From the NCBI GenBank assembly GCA_913020245.1, contig CAJWAD010000018.1, positions 1-44,796 of the forward strand: a stretch of DNA of 44,796 nucleotides, read 5' to 3'. The notes beneath the pieces are model-generated. The model ran no database searches. It saw nothing but the letters and a program-made list of their open reading frames with translations, and was not told where the DNA came from. Made by a program: the position numbers and the translations under genes. The stretch comes from an uncultured Oleiphilus sp. (GTDB lineage: Bacteria > Pseudomonadota > Gammaproteobacteria > Pseudomonadales > Oleiphilaceae). Positions 35,052 through 42,923 of this stretch are shown here, in pieces (positions within the stretch are counted from its first letter, which is position 1; every line of letters begins with the position of its first letter).

Positions 35052-38000
35052 TTAAGGCCCCGCGCCGTTCTCTCGCCAGAATATTACGCGGTCATGCCCG
35101 CGAAACTGGCCAAAGCGCACCATGGCATCGGGCGGGTCAGAGACTGTGCCCGCTTGCCAACTATGCCGTAACCAAGGCAAATTCGATAGATCACTTTCTA
35201 ACTGCACAGAACCTTCAACACCGGGCGCCGAAAACGCAATATTCGCATCCCCGTCTTGGAATGCGGTCGTCAACGCCGTCGAACTCGTGTCCACTTTGAT
35301 ATTGCCTAAATCTACCGCCAACGCGCCATCTGTATCTCTCACCTGTAACGCACCGCTAGTCGCTGTGCAATTGTCATCAGTATTGAGACGATAATCACCA
35401 GAACTTGCTAAGTATTCAGTAAAGCCTGGCACCGATAAGGGCTGACTAAACGCACCAGATGCCGAGGTGGTAACCCAACGTCCATAACGAATAGGTGTCG
35501 AGGCCGGCGTCCAAATACCTAGCGTAGCGCCTGGCAAAACGCTGATGCCATCAGTATCAGCGAAACTAGTCAATTGTATTTGTACATCGGTATCAAACGG
35601 CACGATAGCGGATTCACTGTCTTTGTCATATTCGAGACTGTCTTGCGGGCCAAATGCGTAGCGCACACTGCCCGCGGACACTTCATTAACGCCAGAACCA
35701 ACGGTTGAGAATATACGGCCCTGTGGGAATAGGGAATCGCTCGAATAAGTTAAACCGAGCGCCGCTCCCGTTCGGTCAAGGGCGGACGCATCAGTGTTCG
35801 GTAGGCCCCGCGCAAAGCTCGCAGCAGTCAACCTCATGAAGTCATTGGCACTATAATTTTGCACAACATCCCCCTGGGCATTACGTGCGGTTGCTAACAC
35901 ACTCGGCAGATCTGTTACCGCATAATCAAACGGTTGCCCTAGGTAAGTAAAAGTGCCACAAGCGGGTGCAAACGCGCCGTTAGTGAAGGCTAAATCGAAA
36001 TAACTGGGCGTAAATCGGCCGACCTTCTTCAATTCACCTGAGACGCGTGCAGCACTCTCACCAAGATAGGTACCGAGAGACAGCTGTGTATCAATAATCC
36101 CGACTTCGGCGTAACTTAAATCAATACGAGAATCCCCTCCATTAAAGGTGCTTGCCGAGCCACCCACTTGAAAATTAGTCGCCACTAAATTCCCGTCTAC
36201 ACTGTTTGGTTCAGTTGGTGCAACGCGACTGGCAACAATATTGTGCGTTTGCGCATTCGACTCTTGACCGAAATTAGGTGTCAGCGCGTTATCGAGTAGA
36301 CGCGCCGTATCGTCCGGCAAGCCATTTTGATCCAAATCGTCTCCCGCCTGCCAAACGACCGCGCGCACATCGGCGCTGAAGGTCTCCCCTGCAGCAATAA
36401 ATTTCGAACCACCCGCATTAACCGCCACACTGCTAGCCACATTTATTGGGTCCGAGTTAAAGCTTTCATCTAACACGCCATTATCCGCAAGGTCTTGATC
36501 ACGCTGAGTTTGAATGTCCATGTGCAAAGCAAACGGGCGCACCACAAAGGCCGGGCTCTGACCCTCGAGTATCCGATCTGGTGCGCCTCGAAGACCCGGT
36601 ATAACCTGACGAGCATGCAGCTCTATTCTTCCAGCGTCTTCATATAAAAAGCGGATCGGAGCAACGCCTTGATTGTTAAAGCGCAATGGCACCGAGTCAT
36701 AGCTAAGCGTGGCACCAAAATCGCTGCCATCAATGGAAGCAGACCCTTCACCTCTAATTTGCAACTGGTTTGTACCGGCACAATTACTTGGGTCTAGGCA
36801 TGTAAATGCAAAGTCGACGTCTCGCGCACCGCGAAGATAGCGCTCACAGGCGCGTGTATTTTGATCCAATCTGATCCCTGCAAGTGTGAGGCCGCTGGTC
36901 GCATCGGGTCCCTCATCGCTAAATTTCCCTGCGATTTGCTGCGGTAAATCGCCTGGCCCCAGCGCATTGCCATCTAAGAAAAACCGAAAGCCCGACTCCA
37001 CAAAGGAGAGCGGAGGGTCCAAAGCGGCGTCACCATCTACATCTGAAACAAAGCCATCCGTCACATCAATATCAATATTGCTCTCCGCCGTAAGCTTAGT
37101 GACAAAAACATTGGCAGCGCTGCGCCCCCGGCGGATCCGTATCCGGGCAGGTCGAATCGAATCAAAGCTTGTTGAAGCGGAAAAGTTTAGGAATGTATCC
37201 CGTGTCACATTCACCGGCTGATCACTTGCATCATATGCGGTAATGCGAATGCGTTCCTCTTCGCACGTGAAGGCTGTATTGCCATGCTGTATGCGATAAT
37301 ACGTTGGCAACACAACAGGCACGCTCGGCCGAATCGTGCACACCTCCAAGTCACCTATTTCATGAATATTCGTACGTCCGCCGGTGGAGCCGGTAAAGCT
37401 CAGAAACACATTCGCCGGAATGTTGACTTGGCTCGGGTTTACATCACGCACACGAAACTTAGGCACAATGACTTGATATCCAGCACCCGTATCACGCTCC
37501 ACCATCACGAGCGCGTTGCGCCGACCGCCACTGGCGTTATCAATACTAATACGATAGCGGTGCGCAGGCGCCGGTGTGTTCCCCCCCGCGTCAATCCCAG
37601 GGCTCAATGAATTCGTTGTAAACAAAAAGGGATAACCCGTTTGCTGGCTGCCAGATCCACGCAACGTAACCGCCTCACGCTGACGGCCTACACCGCCCTC
37701 ACGGCCTTCGGTTTGGTTTGAGAAATTGCCATATTCGTCGAGCCCGACGCCCAGCCAGCCGCCGGCAAAACCATCAATACCGCTGCGTTGTGCATACCCC
37801 AATGAGCCACCAAACCCACCAGCACTCGGGCCTTGCAGACTATCAGACAAGACCACCGCAATGCCGTCTGCACCGTTCCCGCCATAGGCATAATGCGTAA
37901 ACTCGATACTGACAAAATTATTCGCCGATGGAATTTGTCGGAGCAAAGTGGCGAGAGTTGCGTTATTTCGCTGTGCACTGGTGAAACGCAAACGTCCAGA

Positions 38001-38471
38001 ATCAATCACCCGAGGCGCACCAAATGGCCCCGCGCTGCTGCTGGTCGTCCAATCCGCACCGAGCGCCCCAGTGCTACTGAAATCTGCCGTGTAGCAATCA
38101 TTAACGCAGTCTTGTCGAAAGGTTTGCGTCGAGGCAACCCAAGGCGCCGAGGAACCCAAGGCCAGAATACGTACAACACGCACTGTGTAAAGGTCGCGCT
38201 GCTCTGGATTTCGGCTTAAGCGTAAGGTCACCTCGCGAGGTGCCGTTAAAGTTGCGCTGCGCACTCCGGTACGACGCCCCGCCGAGCTGCGTATTATATA
38301 ATTGCCACGCCGTGTAATACTCGAGGGCTCAAGGTCTTTATCGAAGGTCAAAACAAGTTGGCGTAAATCCGCACAACTTGACGCGACTGAGAGCAAACGC
38401 GCATCTGCGCTGGCGAACAATGCAAACATCCAGCAAAAAATAAAGCAGAGTGCCTTATGTAAGCTGCGCAT
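35052..38471 (-). CDS. mshQ: MshQ-like exported protein (lectin-like fold and DUF6701)
   Basis: This is the last gene of the MSHA locus and the largest product, 1139 residues. A signal peptide (about 1-24, ending SADA) leads to a short beta domain (about 25-120). A concanavalin/L-type-lectin-like domain (about 130-375) follows, with GNGADGIAVVLSD and GWLGVGLDEYGNF, typical of carbohydrate-binding folds. The remainder, rich in beta segments and Asp/Ser/Thr, corresponds to DUF6701 of MshQ proteins. It contains no pilin N-terminal motif. The start overlaps the mshP stop (TAATG). MshQ is proposed to be a pilus-associated or cell-surface adhesin; that role is from family context, not sequence. It is convergent with ntrC. 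Confidence 0.83.
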   Translation of the reverse strand: MRSLHKALCFIFCWMFALFASADARLLSVASSCADLRQLVLTFDKDLEPSSITRRGNYIIRSSAGRRTGVRSATLTAPREVTLRLSRNPEQRDLYTVRVVRILALGSSAPWVASTQTFRQDCVNDCYTADFSSTGALGADWTTSSSAGPFGAPRVIDSGRLRFTSAQRNNATLATLLRQIPSANNFVSIEFTHYAYGGNGADGIAVVLSDSLQGPSAGGFGGSLGYAQRSGIDGFAGGWLGVGLDEYGNFSNQTEGREGGVGRQREAVTLRGSGSQQTGYPFLFTTNSLSPGIDAGGNTPAPAHRYRISIDNASGGRRNALVMVERDTGAGYQVIVPKFRVRDVNPSQVNIPANVFLSFTGSTGGRTNIHEIGDLEVCTIRPSVPVVLPTYYRIQHGNTAFTCEEERIRITAYDASDQPVNVTRDTFLNFSASTSFDSIRPARIRIRRGRSAANVFVTKLTAESNIDIDVTDGFVSDVDGDAALDPPLSFVESGFRFFLDGNALGPGDLPQQIAGKFSDEGPDATSGLTLAGIRLDQNTRACERYLRGARDVDFAFTCLDPSNCAGTNQLQIRGEGSASIDGSDFGATLSYDSVPLRFNNQGVAPIRFLYEDAGRIELHARQVIPGLRGAPDRILEGQSPAFVVRPFALHMDIQTQRDQDLADNGVLDESFNSDPINVASSVAVNAGGSKFIAAGETFSADVRAVVWQAGDDLDQNGLPDDTARLLDNALTPNFGQESNAQTHNIVASRVAPTEPNSVDGNLVATNFQVGGSASTFNGGDSRIDLSYAEVGIIDTQLSLGTYLGESAARVSGELKKVGRFTPSYFDLAFTNGAFAPACGTFTYLGQPFDYAVTDLPSVLATARNAQGDVVQNYSANDFMRLTAASFARGLPNTDASALDRTGAALGLTYSSDSLFPQGRIFSTVGSGVNEVSAGSVRYAFGPQDSLEYDKDSESAIVPFDTDVQIQLTSFADTDGISVLPGATLGIWTPASTPIRYGRWVTTSASGAFSQPLSVPGFTEYLASSGDYRLNTDDNCTATSGALQVRDTDGALAVDLGNIKVDTSSTALTTAFQDGDANIAFSAPGVEGSVQLESDLSNLPWLRHSWQAGTVSDPPDAMVRFGQFRGHDRVIFWRENGAGP

Positions 38472-38875
38472 TAAAAAGCCCTCGCCTGCACCTTGATCGC
38501 CCGTTGCGCTTGATCAAAACCGCGACCACATAAAGCGGTGGATGTGATCATCCAGGTGGTGACGGTGGCAACGGTGGACTCTGTGCAACTTAACTCAACA
38601 CGACAATCTGTCAAACCTTCGTCGTTACTTAAGTCTAAAGACCCCAAGCTACCCGCGCAGGCGTCTGGTGTCGGTTTAGAGAGGCGCTGTAATGCGATTT
38701 CAACACCGCCCTCAGCGGCATAAAATGCTCGCTGAGAATTTAAATCTTGGCCAAAGGACTGTGCTGAGATTTCAGTGAAATTACCCAAGGCCAATACAAC
38801 TATCGTCACAACCACTAATAAAAATATACTCGCGATTAAACCGATGCCTTGTTGTTTGCCGACGCTAGGGTACAT
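38471..38875 (-). CDS. mshP: MshP-like minor pilin-like protein
   Basis: The ATG at 38875 gives 134 residues, with the 5' end overlapping mshO by 11 bases; the frame is open 46 codons further upstream but those codons do not resemble the family. The N-terminus KQQGIGLIASIFLLVVVTIVV is a short leader and a hydrophobic helix like that of type IV pilins. The residue at +5 after the predicted cleavage glycine is Ala rather than Glu, as in other MshP and GspK-like minor pseudopilins. A PilX-like FYAAEGGVEIALQRL segment follows at about residues 50-65. Cysteines in the C-terminal half may form disulfides. It is in the mshC-D-O-P-Q chain and is coupled to mshQ by TAATG. Confidence 0.82.
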   Translation of the reverse strand: MYPSVGKQQGIGLIASIFLLVVVTIVVLALGNFTEISAQSFGQDLNSQRAFYAAEGGVEIALQRLSKPTPDACAGSLGSLDLSNDEGLTDCRVELSCTESTVATVTTWMITSTALCGRGFDQAQRAIKVQARAF

Positions 38876-39659
38876 TGCGAATTTGCACCTCTTGGTCAAA
38901 ATCAAAGGTCTGCCCTCCAGCGAGTGCAAACCGTGTTTGCACACTGACCGTAGCATTTTTACTGAGCGCCGACCCATCATACTCGAAACTACCTGATTGC
39001 ATGCCCGTTGCAATCACAACAGGATTCGCCAAATTACTCACGGCAAAATTGCCATTAAAGCCATAATCTTGATAACGATTCAACACGCCACCAATAAAGC
39101 AGTAGGCAACTGGGTCGGTCACCAAATATGCTCGGCTTTGTGGCGAACTATCTTGAAACTCAAAATCACTCGTAAAATTTACCGTAGACGTACTGCCCGT
39201 GGATACGCTCGAAATGACAGAGCTTATCGCGCCGGGATTGTTTAAATTATAATTAGACGCGACATCGCGTGAATATACCGCTAAGCGATCATTGTTGCCG
39301 ACGGCATTAATATTTTGAAATTCCATTACCTCGGCTGATGGCCCCTCTGCACCAAACGGTATACTGAGGTAATACGTACCCGCAATCGTGGGAATAAATT
39401 CGAGGCACACATCGCTGCCGCCGCTGCTGCCCAGGCGGACGCTATCGGGCAGAGCATTACGCAAATCACGGCTTACCTTTTCTGACACAACCCAAGCAAT
39501 CGAAGCCACCTGTTGACGCTCCGCCGTATCAGACACGCCCTTCACGGCTTGGCTAATAAACAGGGTTGAACCTATCGCTAAAATACCCGCAATCACCATC
39601 ACCGCAATTAGCTCAACAAGCGTAAATCCCGTCTGTTCATGCAGCGATGCGCCGTGCAT
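38865..39659 (-). CDS. mshO: MshO-like prepilin protein
   Basis: This 264-residue prepilin has a leader of eleven residues and the type III signal TG/FTLVELIAVMVIAGILA, with Glu at +5 for prepilin peptidase and assembly. The remainder is a long Ser/Thr/Asn-rich globular domain ending in beta segments; two cysteines (GGSDVCLEF and VAYCFIGG) are close enough to pair. Length and order (after mshD, before mshP) match MshO of Vibrio and Shewanella MSHA loci. The ATG at 39659 overlaps the mshD stop (TAATG). It is a probable minor pilin at the tip or initiation complex (inference). Confidence 0.84.
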   Translation of the reverse strand: MHGASLHEQTGFTLVELIAVMVIAGILAIGSTLFISQAVKGVSDTAERQQVASIAWVVSEKVSRDLRNALPDSVRLGSSGGSDVCLEFIPTIAGTYYLSIPFGAEGPSAEVMEFQNINAVGNNDRLAVYSRDVASNYNLNNPGAISSVISSVSTGSTSTVNFTSDFEFQDSSPQSRAYLVTDPVAYCFIGGVLNRYQDYGFNGNFAVSNLANPVVIATGMQSGSFEYDGSALSKNATVSVQTRFALAGGQTFDFDQEVQIRNVP

Positions 39660-40168
39660 TAATAATTACCCTTGAAGCTTGCAAACAAGAGCGGCTGACC
39701 ACGCGGTGGTGTGACGCTGACCAAAATTTTCTTAATTTGATTGCTCGGCTGCCCAAACTGATCCCCAACACATGTCACGGTGACTTGTACGCGGTAATTC
39801 GCATAGCCACTTAGCGGCCCGTCCTGCTTCACCGGCGGTGAATCGTCGGTATTGTGAAAGTCGTCTACATCATTGTAATCTGCGCGGCTTTGGCCATCTG
39901 CACCCAGTGCGGAACAGTCTGGCGAGGGCACGGCCGGTAGGCCACCTTGCGGAGTATTATCGTCGTAGTATTTTGATAACGCTTCATCTAAGTAAATTTG
40001 CGCCAGCTTCATACTTTTTGTACGCAATAAAGGATCGACACTCGCCGCGGTCGAAATACCAAAAGCATTTAGCAGTGCGACCATAGATACCGAAATAATG
40101 ATCATGGAAATAACCAACTCAACCAGCGTTAAGCCTGTTTGGTGACGAGACAAGGGTATCGTAGTCAT
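39659..40168 (-). CDS. mshD: MshD-like prepilin protein
   Basis: The ATG at 40168 gives 169 residues. The first residues MTTIPLSRHQTG form a leader, then LTLVELVISMIIISVSMVALL is the pilin helix with Glu at +5. The +1 residue is Leu rather than the Phe common in type IV pilins; residues other than Phe occur in minor pilins of this group. The frame runs 41 codons further upstream but those overlap mshC and are not pilin-like. The stop overlaps the mshO start and the start overlaps the mshC stop (ATGA), so expression is coupled. A probable minor pilin. Confidence 0.83.
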   Translation of the reverse strand: MTTIPLSRHQTGLTLVELVISMIIISVSMVALLNAFGISTAASVDPLLRTKSMKLAQIYLDEALSKYYDDNTPQGGLPAVPSPDCSALGADGQSRADYNDVDDFHNTDDSPPVKQDGPLSGYANYRVQVTVTCVGDQFGQPSNQIKKILVSVTPPRGQPLLFASFKGNY

Positions 40169-40653
40169 GGGCAACTCGTGGCCACACGGTAGGCAAACCC
40201 GGCGGCGGATAGACAAACGGTTTGGCTGCTTTCGCCCTGCACCCGAATTGTATAATTCTGATAGGGCGTTAAATTGGCATTGGCATCCCAAGCAAAGGTC
40301 ACCGTGTCGCCCGAATTAATGGCATTACCATCGACAGACATTGCCGTGTTTCCACGTTCAAGATCCACCACAAAACGCAATGGATCGCCACCGGCGGGGT
40401 TCGTTTTTAATAGCGCTAATTGCCAGGTTGCATCGCTGGCATTGATTTGCATACTTACCGGATTCGCTTGATTACTCATGCCCAGCGCCACGCGCTGCGC
40501 TAACTGCAATTGGCTTATGAGCTGTTCACTGACAAGTTTTGACGCGAGTTGTTGACTGGAAAAAAAAAGGGGCGCGGCCACAAATGATAGCACACCAATA
40601 ATGATCATCACGATCACAAGTTCAACGAGCGTAAACCCAAGCTGACGCCGCAT
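40165..40653 (-). CDS. mshC: MshC-like prepilin protein
   Basis: This 162-residue protein has a very short leader (MRRQLG) and the pilin signal FTLVELVIVMIIIGVLSFVAAP, with Glu at +5. A Gln/Leu-rich helix (QLASKLVSEQLISQLQLAQR) continues the pilin stalk. The globular part has two cysteines near the C-terminus (TVCLSAAGF and ATSCP), consistent with a terminal disulfide loop as in pilins. A G-rich ribosome site (GGGGGGAA) lies just before the ATG. It begins a chain of overlapping genes, mshC-D-O-P-Q, after the major pilin gene. Confidence 0.84.
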   Translation of the reverse strand: MRRQLGFTLVELVIVMIIIGVLSFVAAPLFFSSQQLASKLVSEQLISQLQLAQRVALGMSNQANPVSMQINASDATWQLALLKTNPAGGDPLRFVVDLERGNTAMSVDGNAINSGDTVTFAWDANANLTPYQNYTIRVQGESSQTVCLSAAGFAYRVATSCP

Positions 40654-40719
40654 GGTTCCCCCCGTTTAACTCGTCATCAGAAAGACCGCCAGGGCACAAG
40701 CCTAGCGTGCTTCGTTACA

Positions 40720-41163
40720 TTAGCAACCGGATGTCTCTATCACAACATTGTAAGATGAAGAATTTGCTGCCGTGTATGTGGCGATACATGTGCTAGCCGT
40801 ATAGCCAATAACGTATGTTGAACCAGCCGTGGCATCCCCAGCGGTATCGATATCATAAGACGCTACATCAATACCCGCAGCCAAAATAATACCTGCAGCA
40901 TTTGCCGTCGGATAACCCTCGACCATCGTGATGTCCTCACCCTCCAAGGTAACATCCTCCGCTGGCCCATCGCCATCCACCAACTGTTGAGCATGCGCAA
41001 TGGCAGCAGCGGAACGCATCGCACCGGCCACGCCGGCTAACGAGGCGGCTCTCGCATCCGAGCCAAAATTTGCAAATTTAGGCAAGGCAAACGCGGACAA
41101 AATGCCCAAAATCACGATCACCATCACCAGTTCGATAATTGTAAAGCCGGCTTGTTTTTTCAC
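40720..41163 (-). CDS. mshA: MSHA major pilin (MshA/MshB type)
   Basis: This 147-residue type IVa pilin starts at a GTG (41163) with GGGAG six bases upstream. The leader MKKQAG is followed by FTIIELVMVIVILGILSAFALPKF, the classic helix with Glu at +5 and Pro at +22. A small Ala-rich acidic globular domain ends with two cysteines (TASTCIATY and the terminal GC) likely forming the disulfide loop of MSHA pilins. Only one such gene occurs here, whereas Vibrio loci have mshB and mshA, so it could be either; the MshA assignment is by position and abundance-type composition. It has a separate upstream gap of 80 bases. Confidence 0.85.
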   Translation of the reverse strand: MKKQAGFTIIELVMVIVILGILSAFALPKFANFGSDARAASLAGVAGAMRSAAAIAHAQQLVDGDGPAEDVTLEGEDITMVEGYPTANAAGIILAAGIDVASYDIDTAGDATAGSTYVIGYTASTCIATYTAANSSSYNVVIETSGC

Positions 41164-41243
41164 GGTAATCTCCCGTTTATTTTAATAAATTAGTTATCTT
41201 GTGGTTATCGACTAAATAACACCGATCTTGAATGCTTTATTTA

Positions 41244-41543
41244 CTATCGTTGCGCCAAGGCCTGTGCAGTGAGGGGCGCGCCATCCCTGTCGATTGTCGC
41301 GGTATTAGAGGCGCTTAAATATAACGCGAGGTTTGACTGCCGCTCGACAACATCTTGCTGAATATTCTCCGCCACGGCTTTGGCCAGTACCACTTGCGAT
41401 TCAACTTTGCTTATTTGCACACCCATCAAGGTAAACACCAATGCTGACGTGGCGGCAATCACTAAAAAACGGCCCGTAAAACCTGATCCCTGCGGCGCTG
41501 GGTGGTGGTTTTTTTCAGCTTGTTGTTTTATTTTTAAGGCCAT
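41244..41543 (-). CDS. Small single-pass membrane protein at the MshF position
   Basis: This 99-residue protein has one hydrophobic segment (about residues 25-43, FLVIAATSALVFTLMGVQI) after a basic N-terminus, so it probably sits in the inner membrane with its C-terminal coiled-coil-like part (SKVESQVVLAKAVAENIQQDV) in the periplasm. An AGGA ribosome site precedes the ATG. I do not recognise the sequence, but it lies between mshG and the pilin gene, exactly where mshF stands in Vibrio loci. It may be an MshF counterpart. Confidence 0.62.
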   Translation of the reverse strand: MALKIKQQAEKNHHPAPQGSGFTGRFLVIAATSALVFTLMGVQISKVESQVVLAKAVAENIQQDVVERQSNLALYLSASNTATIDRDGAPLTAQALAQR

Positions 41544-41575
41544 TTTTTGTTCCTGCCCAAAAGAGATAGTGCGAG

Positions 41576-41588
41576 CGTCATAATGACG
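41576..41588. promoter_or_regulatory. 13-base palindrome in the mshG - mshF-position gap
   Basis: CGTCAT-A-ATGACG has perfect 6-bp arms around one base. It lies 32 bases before the small-protein ATG in a 124-base gap after mshG, large enough to hold a promoter for the pilin genes. It could be an operator; no known regulator site is matched. Confidence 0.35.
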
Positions 41589-41667
41589 TTCTACGCATAA
41601 CCTAAGTTTAGCACCAATTGCTGAAAGCGATTCACCTTTGTTTACAAATTGTCATGTGTTGGTTGGG

Positions 41668-42894
41668 TTAGCCACGCCCCATGGCCGCGCTGCCTAAATC
41701 CCAAATAGGTAAAAATACACCCAATGCCAGCACCAGTACGATGGCCCCCATGGCGACAATTAAGATCGGCTCGATTGATTCAGATAAGCGTTTTAACGAA
41801 TAGTCGGCCTCTTCGTCGTAAAAATCAGCCACCTCTATCAACAAGCTGTCAAGCGCACCGGTTTCTTCGCCTACCGCAATCATTTGCAGCACCAAGGGCG
41901 TAAATATCTCAGTCGAACGGGCGGCTCTGAGTAAATTTTCACCGCGCTCGATAGAGCTTTTCATCTCTTTGATGCGCGCGCCTACAAAGTGATTGCCGGC
42001 TGCCTCTGAGGCGATCGCCAGTGCTTGAATCAGCGGCACGCCGGCGGCAAGCATCATGGCAAAATTGCGGGTAAACCGAGATAGGGTCACTTGTTCATAC
42101 AGCGGCCCGGCGATAGGCAAACGCAGTTTGGTGCGATCCCAGATCAAACGCCCCTGCTCGGTGGCTGTCCAGCGTTGAAATGAAATGACCGTACCCACCA
42201 TTGCGATTAACAACAGCCACCAGTAGTTGAGCGTAAACTCTGAGGTGGCGACCAATACCTGCGTCGCAAACGGCAAGTCTGCACCAAACCGCTTAAATAC
42301 CGAATCAAATTGCGGAATAACCAAAAAGTTAACCACAAACAGTGCAATCATAATGGCGACAAAGACCATGGTCGGGTAGCGCGTTGCTTGCTTTACGCGC
42401 TTGCGGGTATCCCGCTCCATTTCTAAATTATCACTCAGATACTTAAACGCCTCTTCCAGGCGGCCTGTGTTTTCGCCCACATGTATCATGGCGATAAATA
42501 ACTCGGAGAACACTTTATTATGGGGCTGCATAGAGGCGGCCATACTTAACCCCGATTCCAAGCGCTCAACAATGTCTATTAAGCTTGTCGATAAGGTTTT
42601 CGAGCGGGTTGAATCGGCTAAGCCTTTAATCGCACGAATTATCGGAATGCCCGCTTTGGTCAAGGCATACATTTGTCGACAAAAAATAATCAACTCATCA
42701 AGGCTTACTTTTTTGGGCCATAGCTCAAGCGCCAGCACATTCGTCTCGCTCGCGGCCGAGACTTGTGCAATGTGCGTCGGAATTAACCCTTTACCCGAAA
42801 GATCAACCGCGATCGACTCGGCCGTGGACGCGTCTAGCTCACCTTCAATCAGCTCTCCGGCCGCGTTACGTGCTTTATAGTTAAACGTAGGCAA
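41668..42894 (-). CDS. mshG: MSHA inner-membrane platform protein MshG (GspF/PilC family)
   Basis: MshG is the polytopic platform protein that couples the assembly ATPase to pilin insertion. It has 408 residues, near the usual GspF/PilC length. The N-terminus MPTFNYKARNAAGELIEGELDA is the family opening. Two T2SSF repeats (about 70-195 and 275-395) each carry the conserved GENTGRLEEAF/GEETGALDSLL motif. Three membrane segments are predicted at about 170-190, 220-240 and 375-398. It is 29 bases after mshE and reads in the same direction. Confidence 0.92.
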   Translation of the reverse strand: MPTFNYKARNAAGELIEGELDASTAESIAVDLSGKGLIPTHIAQVSAASETNVLALELWPKKVSLDELIIFCRQMYALTKAGIPIIRAIKGLADSTRSKTLSTSLIDIVERLESGLSMAASMQPHNKVFSELFIAMIHVGENTGRLEEAFKYLSDNLEMERDTRKRVKQATRYPTMVFVAIMIALFVVNFLVIPQFDSVFKRFGADLPFATQVLVATSEFTLNYWWLLLIAMVGTVISFQRWTATEQGRLIWDRTKLRLPIAGPLYEQVTLSRFTRNFAMMLAAGVPLIQALAIASEAAGNHFVGARIKEMKSSIERGENLLRAARSTEIFTPLVLQMIAVGEETGALDSLLIEVADFYDEEADYSLKRLSESIEPILIVAMGAIVLVLALGVFLPIWDLGSAAMGRG

Positions 42895-42923
42895 AGCCTA
42901 ATCTCCCTATGCGTGCGCTGATA

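Noticed and set aside
36886-37610. Plus-strand frames within mshQ (36886-37221 and 37284-37610) as genes
   Set aside because: They are shadows of the strongly coding minus frame, have no ribosome sites and no family resemblance.
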